Shown here: positions 17,002 to 20,893 of the stretch, one piece after another
How the letters are laid out: each line of letters begins with the position of its first letter
How positions within the stretch are numbered: position 1 is the first letter of the stretch
From: Firmicutes bacterium UBA3910
GTDB taxonomy: Bacteria > Bacillota > Limnochordia > Darwinibacteriales > Darwinibacteriaceae
DNA: 20,893 nucleotides
NCBI GenBank assembly: GCA_002391465.1
Contig: DGFC01000176.1
Span: 1 to 20,893, forward strand
Direction of reading: 5' to 3'
The notes under the pieces: model-generated
Seen by the model: the letters and a program-made list of their open reading frames with translations, nothing else
Databases searched by the model: none
Told to the model about the DNA's origin: nothing
Program-made: the position numbers and the translations under genes

Positions 17002-17018
17002 GTAGAATGTAGTAGAAT
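17002..17018 (+). repeat. Tandem GTAGAAT repeats upstream of the acetyltransferase gene
   Basis: GTAGAAT occurs at 17002-17008 and again at 17012-17018, a 10-base period (about one helical turn), within an AT-rich 90-base gap between purB and the GNAT gene. It could be a regulator binding site or -10-like (TAGAAT) elements. No convincing -35 element with correct spacing was found. Confidence 0.3.
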
Positions 17019-17058
17019 ATGGATATTAGAGATCAGAGTAAGGTGGATTGGTACTTGT

Positions 17059-17682
17059 ATGCCTTTTTTTGCGCAGTTTCCTGTGCTTGAAACAGAACGA
17101 CTAATCCTGCGCCAGCTGCGGTATGAGGACGGCGCAGACATCCATGCCTATTTTACAGAAGAACTAGCCCGGTATTACGACTGGTGGCCCAAAACGGAAG
17201 CGGAAGGGAGGGGCTTTGTCCGTTTTTTCAAGACGGGCTTTGCGGAAGAACAGTCTATCCGTTGGGGCATTACCCTTAAACCCCATGACAAGGTAATTGG
17301 CACCATCGGTTTTAGCGATTTCGAACACTTTTCCCGGGCGGAACTGGGTTATGAGCTATCCGCTGCTTACCAAGGGCAGGGGATTATGAGTGAAGCGGTA
17401 CGGGCTGTGATTCCCTTTGGCTTTCACGAACTGGAAATGCACCGCATTCAGGCAACTGTCTTCCCTGGCAATGAGCCTTCCATCCGCCTGTTGCGGAAGT
17501 TTGGCTTTAGGCAGGAAGGTGTGCTAAAGCAGTATACCTACGTCCGCTACCGGGATGCTTGGGAAGACGTCTTGATTTTCGCCCTGTTGAAGGACGAATT
17601 CCTGAAACTACCCGAGTCCCATTTCCCACCGGGACAGATGTACAGGCTGAGGGGGAGTATTAGCGCGCAAGCGGTAGAATGA
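17059..17682 (+). CDS. GNAT family N-acetyltransferase (RimJ/RimL-like)
   Basis: 207 residues. It begins FPVLETERLILRQLRYEDGADIHAYF, the usual start of the Acetyltransf_3 / RimJ-RimL branch. The acetyl-CoA-binding segment is ELGYELSAAYQGQGIMSEAV, followed by HRIQATVFPGNEPSIRLLRKFGFRQEG, the conserved family C-terminal motif. Family members acetylate N-terminal amino groups of ribosomal proteins or small amines; the acceptor here is unknown. ATG 17059 has an aaggtgg about 12 bases upstream, somewhat far. The last 25 residues, after ALLKDEF, are an unconserved-looking tail. Confidence 0.92.
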   Translation: MPFFAQFPVLETERLILRQLRYEDGADIHAYFTEELARYYDWWPKTEAEGRGFVRFFKTGFAEEQSIRWGITLKPHDKVIGTIGFSDFEHFSRAELGYELSAAYQGQGIMSEAVRAVIPFGFHELEMHRIQATVFPGNEPSIRLLRKFGFRQEGVLKQYTYVRYRDAWEDVLIFALLKDEFLKLPESHFPPGQMYRLRGSISAQAVE

Positions 17683-17742
17683 GCGTGCAAGGACTTTTGG
17701 AAAAAACAGGGAATATAGCCAATAACACAGGGAGGGATCGGC

Positions 17743-18399
17743 ATGGAAGATAAAATCGTGGCCACCTTTTCCATCGTAGGGTTTGATCCGGAAACCAAGG
17801 AATGGGGAGTAGCAGTACAGTCCAAGTTTGTGGCTGTTGGAGCGGTCTGCCCCTGGGCCAAGGCAGGGGTGGGGGCAATAAGCACCCAATCCTATGCCAA
17901 TACTAGTTTTGGGCCAAGGGGACTGGAGCTGTTGGCGGCAGGGAAAAGCGCCCAGGAAGTGTTGGACATCCTCCTTGCTTCTGATCCAGGCCGGGAAAAA
18001 CGCCAGGTGGGCATCGTCGACTCCCGGGGCAATGCGGCTACCTTCACCGGCTCTGAATGCCATGACTGGGCTGGGGGAGTAACAGGGGAGAACTACACTG
18101 CCCAGGGAAACATTTTGGTCAGCGAAGAGACGGTACAAGCTATGGCCAGAACGTTTGAGACCAGTGAAGGCCCCTTGGCAGAACGGCTCCTTGCCGCGTT
18201 AGAGGCGGGGCAGAACGCCGGTGGAGACGCCCGTGGCCAGCAGGCGGCAGCCCTTTTAGTGGTGCAGGAAGGGGCAGGCTACGGTGGTTTTAACGATGTG
18301 AAAATAGATCTACGTGTGGACGATCACCCAACGCCCATCACTGAACTTCAGCGCATTTACCAGGTCCATCGGGCGGTGTTCGGCGAGGGGAGGAGATAG
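17743..18399 (+). CDS. DUF1028 family protein (Ntn-hydrolase-like)
   Basis: 218 residues behind gggaggg. The sequence fits DUF1028 throughout: ATFSIVGFDPETKEWGVAVQ, SKFVAVGAVCPWAKAGVGA, STQSYANTSFGPRGLELL, DSRGNAATFTGSECHDWAG, NYTAQGNILV, GQQAAALLVV and GGFNDVKIDLRVDDHP. The family has an Ntn-hydrolase-type fold, but its substrate is not established. This is the short form without a C-terminal add-on domain. No signal peptide is seen, so it is cytosolic. Its TAG stop is 2 bases before the GTG of the deaminase gene, so the two are surely co-transcribed. Confidence 0.92.
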   Translation: MEDKIVATFSIVGFDPETKEWGVAVQSKFVAVGAVCPWAKAGVGAISTQSYANTSFGPRGLELLAAGKSAQEVLDILLASDPGREKRQVGIVDSRGNAATFTGSECHDWAGGVTGENYTAQGNILVSEETVQAMARTFETSEGPLAERLLAALEAGQNAGGDARGQQAAALLVVQEGAGYGGFNDVKIDLRVDDHPTPITELQRIYQVHRAVFGEGRR

Positions 18400-18401
18400 C
18401 T

Positions 18402-19052
18402 GTGTGGGAGAACCTTGAATTAAGCTGGCAGCGTACCTTGGAGCTGGCATGGGAGGCGTTCTGCGTTGGCACGGTACCAGTGGGGTGCGTGATTGTGGAC
18501 ACTGAGTGCCGGATCGTGGCAGAGGGCCGTAACGCCATTTATGACAGGGATTATCCCTGGCCCTTTGCCGGCAGTAATCTTGCCCATGCGGAAATGATGG
18601 CGTTGAGCCGGATCCGGGAAAGTGAGCATCCGAATATCCGGGAATACACCCTGTACACGAGCTTAGAGCCGTGTCCCATGTGTTTTGGTGCCATTAACAT
18701 GATGCATGTACGCAGGATACGGTGCGGTGCCAGGGATGCAATCGCCGGTTCACTGGTGCTGGCAGAAGCCACGCCCTACCTTAGAAGTAAGCGGTATACT
18801 ATCGAGTATGGCGATCCCGTGTTGGAGGACTTCCAGCTGGTCTTAGTCGCGGCTTATGAACTTAGTGACAGCCGCCCACGGGATCGGGTTGTGGCCATCT
18901 ATGAACAGGCTAACCCGAGAGCGGTTGCAGTAGGAAGAAAACTGTTCCAATCTGGTTATTTCCACACCGCAGTGCAGGAAAGCTTTTCGGCAGGCAGGGT
19001 TTTTACCGATGTGGTGAAAGAATTGCAGCCGGTTGGGGCTGGGAAGGTCTAG
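18402..19052 (+). CDS. Cytidine/guanine-deaminase-superfamily nucleoside deaminase with C-terminal extension
   Basis: 216 residues, GTG start 6-8 bases after gggaggag that lies inside the end of the DUF1028 gene. Zinc-site motifs: His62-Ala-Glu64 (AHAEMMAL) and Cys91-x2-Cys94 in SLEPCPMCFGAI, which give the zinc ligands and the proton-shuttling glutamate of the CMP/dCMP deaminase superfamily. GTVPVGCVIVD is the usual N-terminal strand. TadA- and GuaD-type enzymes have about 150-160 residues; this one carries about 65-75 more (from YELSDSRPRDRVV to the end), whose role I cannot name. The substrate could be a nucleobase, nucleoside or tRNA adenosine; context with a HAD phosphatase favours a small molecule. 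Confidence 0.88.
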   Translation: MWENLELSWQRTLELAWEAFCVGTVPVGCVIVDTECRIVAEGRNAIYDRDYPWPFAGSNLAHAEMMALSRIRESEHPNIREYTLYTSLEPCPMCFGAINMMHVRRIRCGARDAIAGSLVLAEATPYLRSKRYTIEYGDPVLEDFQLVLVAAYELSDSRPRDRVVAIYEQANPRAVAVGRKLFQSGYFHTAVQESFSAGRVFTDVVKELQPVGAGKV

Positions 19053-19062
19053 GAGGAGATTA

Positions 19063-19776
19063 GTGAATACAGTTTTATTCGATCTTGATGGGACGCTACT
19101 CCCCATGGATCAGGACGTATTCGTCCAAGCTTATGTGAAGGAATTGGGGCTCAAGGCGCCGGCCTTAGGCTTTGAGGCCCAGAGACTGGTGGAAGTGGTG
19201 CTTAAGGGCGCCGCTGTGATGGCTGCCAATGACGGTACGATTACGAACGAAGAACGCTTTTGGCAGCTCTTTCTAGGTGTTTTCGGGGGCACACCTGAAG
19301 ATTACATACTTCAATTCGAGCTCTTTTACCAAACAGAGTTTGCCAGGGTAGCTGAGGCGGTTCAGCCCACACCCCTGGCCCATCAGGCAGTCCAGCTTCT
19401 CAAGGAGAAGGGTTACCAGGTGGTGCTGGCCACCAACCCCATCTTTCCCCGGGTAGCCACTTTGGAGCGTATGCGCTGGGCAGGTCTGAATCCAGCTGAC
19501 TTCAGCCTGATCACAACCTATGAGAACTCCCGCTACGCCAAACCCAATCTAGGCTATTACCAGGAAATCTTAGATAAACTCCAGCTTAAGCCGGAGGACT
19601 GCCTCATGGTGGGGAACGATGTGCAGGAGGATCTCGTGGCAGCCCGTTTGGGCATTCCTGTCTTTCTGGTTACGGACGACTTGATTAATGTCAGTGGTGA
19701 GGATTATTCCCACTTTCCCCATGGCGATCGGCAGGGGCTGCTTGAGTATTTGCGGAAGCTTCCCGCCCTGGCCTAG
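19063..19776 (+). CDS. HAD superfamily hydrolase (probable phosphatase)
   Basis: 238 residues from GTG 19063, 4 bases behind aggaggag; the frame runs upstream to a TTG at 19033 that lacks such a site and lies inside the deaminase gene. HAD motifs: I, FDLDGTLLP (nucleophile Asp7, acid Asp9); II, VVLATNP with Thr; III, the lysine in YAKPNLGYYQ; IV, MVGNDVQEDLVAARLG. Residues about 15-85 form the alpha-helical cap of type C1. It probably dephosphorylates a small phosphorylated metabolite in the cytoplasm. The gene starts 10 bases after the deaminase stop, and the order DUF1028-deaminase-HAD suggests one pathway, perhaps nucleotide breakdown (inference). Confidence 0.9.
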   Translation: MNTVLFDLDGTLLPMDQDVFVQAYVKELGLKAPALGFEAQRLVEVVLKGAAVMAANDGTITNEERFWQLFLGVFGGTPEDYILQFELFYQTEFARVAEAVQPTPLAHQAVQLLKEKGYQVVLATNPIFPRVATLERMRWAGLNPADFSLITTYENSRYAKPNLGYYQEILDKLQLKPEDCLMVGNDVQEDLVAARLGIPVFLVTDDLINVSGEDYSHFPHGDRQGLLEYLRKLPALA

Positions 19777-19791
19777 GTCAAATTCAGGCGG

Positions 19792-19814
19792 AAGGGAGGG
19801 AACTGTCCTTTTTT
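19792..19814 (+). terminator. Weak candidate terminator after the HAD gene
   Basis: AAGGGA (19792-19797) can pair with TCCTTT (19806-19811), including one G-T pair, and is followed by further T residues to 19814. The stem is short and the loop is 8 bases, so this is tentative. Confidence 0.3.
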
Positions 19815-19864
19815 CTTGAATAAGATTGTGAAACTAGGAACGTAAATGTAAGGGGGCCGGGCAG

Positions 19865-20263
19865 GTGAAAAGACGGAGAAAAGTCCAGATTCTTTTTCTC
19901 ACCTTTCTACTACTTGCAGTTGTACTCACGGGCTGTGCCCATCGCAGCGGCTTTAGGATAGGTTACCGCTCTTCGGCGATGGGGAACAAGATGTCGGCTA
20001 AGTTTATTCTGCTGTCTGGGACCAATACGAAATACATCAAGCTGACAGAGGGCGATGTGGTTTCGTTTCAGTATGAACTGAAGGCGGAAAAGGGAGAATT
20101 AACCGTAACCCTCATCGCTCCGTCCGGCGATACCGTATTCGAAGTAGAAGCGAGCTCCAAGGGAGAAGAGACAGCAGTTATCAGCGAGAGTGGTAGACAC
20201 ACGCTCAAAATCAGGGGTCAAAAGGCCCGGGGCAGCTATAATATCTCCTGGACTGTTAAATAA
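19865..20263 (+). CDS. Small predicted lipoprotein with PPC-like beta domain
   Basis: 132 residues, GTG start about 9 bases after aaggggg. A basic N-terminus (MKRRRK) and a hydrophobic stretch lead to the lipobox VLTGC, with Cys24 as the lipidated residue, so the protein should be anchored on the outer face of the cytoplasmic membrane. Residues about 45-132 (for example YIKLTEGDVVSFQYELKAEK, LTVTLIAPSGDTVFEV, SGRHTLKIRG, YNISWTV) have the strand pattern of pre-peptidase C-terminal-like or emp24-like beta sandwiches. No enzyme motif is visible. The function is unknown. It is followed immediately by a strong terminator. Confidence 0.8.
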   Translation: MKRRRKVQILFLTFLLLAVVLTGCAHRSGFRIGYRSSAMGNKMSAKFILLSGTNTKYIKLTEGDVVSFQYELKAEKGELTVTLIAPSGDTVFEVEASSKGEETAVISESGRHTLKIRGQKARGSYNISWTVK

Positions 20264-20264
20264 G

Positions 20265-20293
20265 AAAAGCGCGCCGCAGGGGCGCGCTTTTTT
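20265..20293. terminator. Strong bidirectional rho-independent terminator
   Basis: AAAAGCGCGCC (20265-20275) pairs with GGCGCGCTTTT (20281-20291) around a GCAGG loop, followed by more T. The reverse strand also ends in a T-rich run (TTTTCTTA). It serves the lipoprotein gene and the converging ABC ATPase / small membrane protein pair. Confidence 0.9.
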
Positions 20294-20310
20294 GTATTTC
20301 TGGGAAGGCT

Positions 20311-20544
20311 CTAAAAGGGGTCTTCCCATTTTTTTCTGTGTTCCCGCTTTTTCCTCTCCTCTTGGAAATAGGAGGCCAGGGCCAGGCCACCCATGGCAAA
20401 TCCTATCGTGAACACCACGAATGCAGTGATGGAGAGGGGATAGGTTGTCCTGAATACACCGACGATCATGAGCATTACCATGGACCAGCCCGCGATCATC
20501 ATGATCGAACCCGCTGCTATCAAGTTTCTTCTGGTATCTTTCAT
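20311..20544 (-). CDS. 77-residue two-helix membrane protein coupled to the ABC ATPase
   Basis: ATG at 20544 lies in an ATGA overlap with the TGA stop of the upstream ATPase gene, behind agaggaa, so translation is probably coupled; the frame upstream of it runs antiparallel to no signal and is inside the ATPase gene. Residues about 9-29 (LIAAGSIMMIAGWSMVMLMI) and 37-57 (PLSITAFVVFTIGFAMGGLA) are hydrophobic helices. The C-terminus is very charged (SYFQEERKKREHRKKWEDPF). I do not recognise the family. Its place as the last gene of an oligopeptide transporter operon suggests an accessory role, but it may only share the transcript. Confidence 0.75.
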   Translation of the reverse strand: MKDTRRNLIAAGSIMMIAGWSMVMLMIVGVFRTTYPLSITAFVVFTIGFAMGGLALASYFQEERKKREHRKKWEDPF

Positions 20545-20893
20545 GCTTCCTCTTTGTACAGCCAGCAAGCGGCCAAATGTCCTTCCTTCAGTTCGAAATC
20601 GGGCGGCTCCTGCTGATCGCACAGCCCAGCTATCATACGGTCGCAGCGGGGATGGAACCGGCATCCTTCAGGCGGATTCAACAGGCTGGGCGGCTCGCCG
20701 CTGGGTACCTTTTTGAATGTCTTCACGTTTTCCGGATCCGGATCGGACGTGGCCTCCAAGAGTGCCTGGGTGTACGGGTGGGCTGGGTTTTCTAAGAATT
20801 CCCTTACCGGCCCCTGTTCCACAACCTTGCCGCCGTACATTATTAGAATACGCTCCGAGAAGTAGCGGACAGTGGAAAGGTCATGGGTAATGT
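20541..20893 (-). CDS. Oligopeptide/dipeptide ABC transporter ATP-binding protein, C-terminal part (5' end cut off)
   Basis: The frame enters from the right edge with ITHDLSTVRYFSERILIMYG, which contains the H-loop (switch) histidine of ABC ATPases. It then shows GKVVEQGPVREFLENPAHPY and TQALLEA, the Opp/Dpp C-terminal extension (oligo_HPY). The tail has four cysteines, in GCRFHPRCDRMIAGLC and AACWLY, the set that in DppD/OppD-type proteins binds a [4Fe-4S] cluster. Walker A, Q-loop and signature motifs lie outside the window. It energises uptake of peptides (or nickel or glycosides in relatives). It overlaps the small membrane protein gene by 4 bases. Whether it is the D- or F-type subunit cannot be decided from this fragment. 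Confidence 0.93.
   Translation of the reverse strand, partial: ITHDLSTVRYFSERILIMYGGKVVEQGPVREFLENPAHPYTQALLEATSDPDPENVKTFKKVPSGEPPSLLNPPEGCRFHPRCDRMIAGLCDQQEPPDFELKEGHLAACWLYKEEA

Noticed and set aside
17608..18138. Minus-strand open frame of 176 codons across the GNAT/DUF1028 junction
   Set aside because: It is antisense to two recognisable genes and has no domain or ribosome binding site support.

Overview
The window is about 20.9 kb of dense, moderately GC-rich bacterial DNA. It looks like a chromosomal piece of a Gram-positive-type, probably anaerobic member of the Firmicutes (Bacillota). The reasons are extended AGGAGGTGATC-like ribosome binding sites, a TTGACA-type promoter, secreted and lipoprotein genes without outer-membrane genes, a ferrous-iron uptake operon and several iron-sulfur proteins. 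The taxonomic reading is inference; no rRNA or marker gene is present. I see no tRNA, rRNA, CRISPR array, insertion sequence or phage gene, and no gene-free stretch longer than about 250 bases.

Left part (1-3203, minus strand): a two-gene redox module. It pairs a 690-residue protein carrying [2Fe-2S], FAD/NAD, 2x[4Fe-4S] and BFD-like [2Fe-2S] domains with a DAO-type FAD amine oxidase that runs off the left edge. The stop codon of the first gene overlaps the GTG start of the second. Next (3359-5986, plus strand) is feoA-feoB-feoC-like, preceded by a promoter with a Fur-box-like operator. A strong hairpin terminator separates it from a convergent, membrane-anchored protein of unknown function built from about six 22-24 residue repeats (6045-6611).

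Middle part (6772-11542): an AEC-family permease, a secreted transglutaminase-like protein (minus strand), and a divergent DUF2207 membrane protein with a poly-glycine tail. Signalling part (11548-15589): a membrane GGDEF-EAL protein with a ruined GGDEF motif and an intact EAL motif, divergent from a chemoreceptor whose extracytoplasmic domain matches the CZB zinc-binding pattern.

Right part (15670-20893): purB, a GNAT acetyltransferase, then a tight DUF1028 / nucleoside-deaminase / HAD-hydrolase cluster, a small lipoprotein, a bidirectional terminator, and on the minus strand the end of an Opp/Dpp-type ABC ATPase translationally coupled to a 77-residue membrane protein.

Most genes are recognisable families. 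The items most worth a second look are the repeat protein at 6045-6611, the extracytoplasmic CZB chemoreceptor, the DUF1028-deaminase-HAD cluster, and two genes (AEC permease and EAL protein) whose only well-placed start after a strong ribosome binding site is CTG. I did not find a clearly novel defence or mobile system here.
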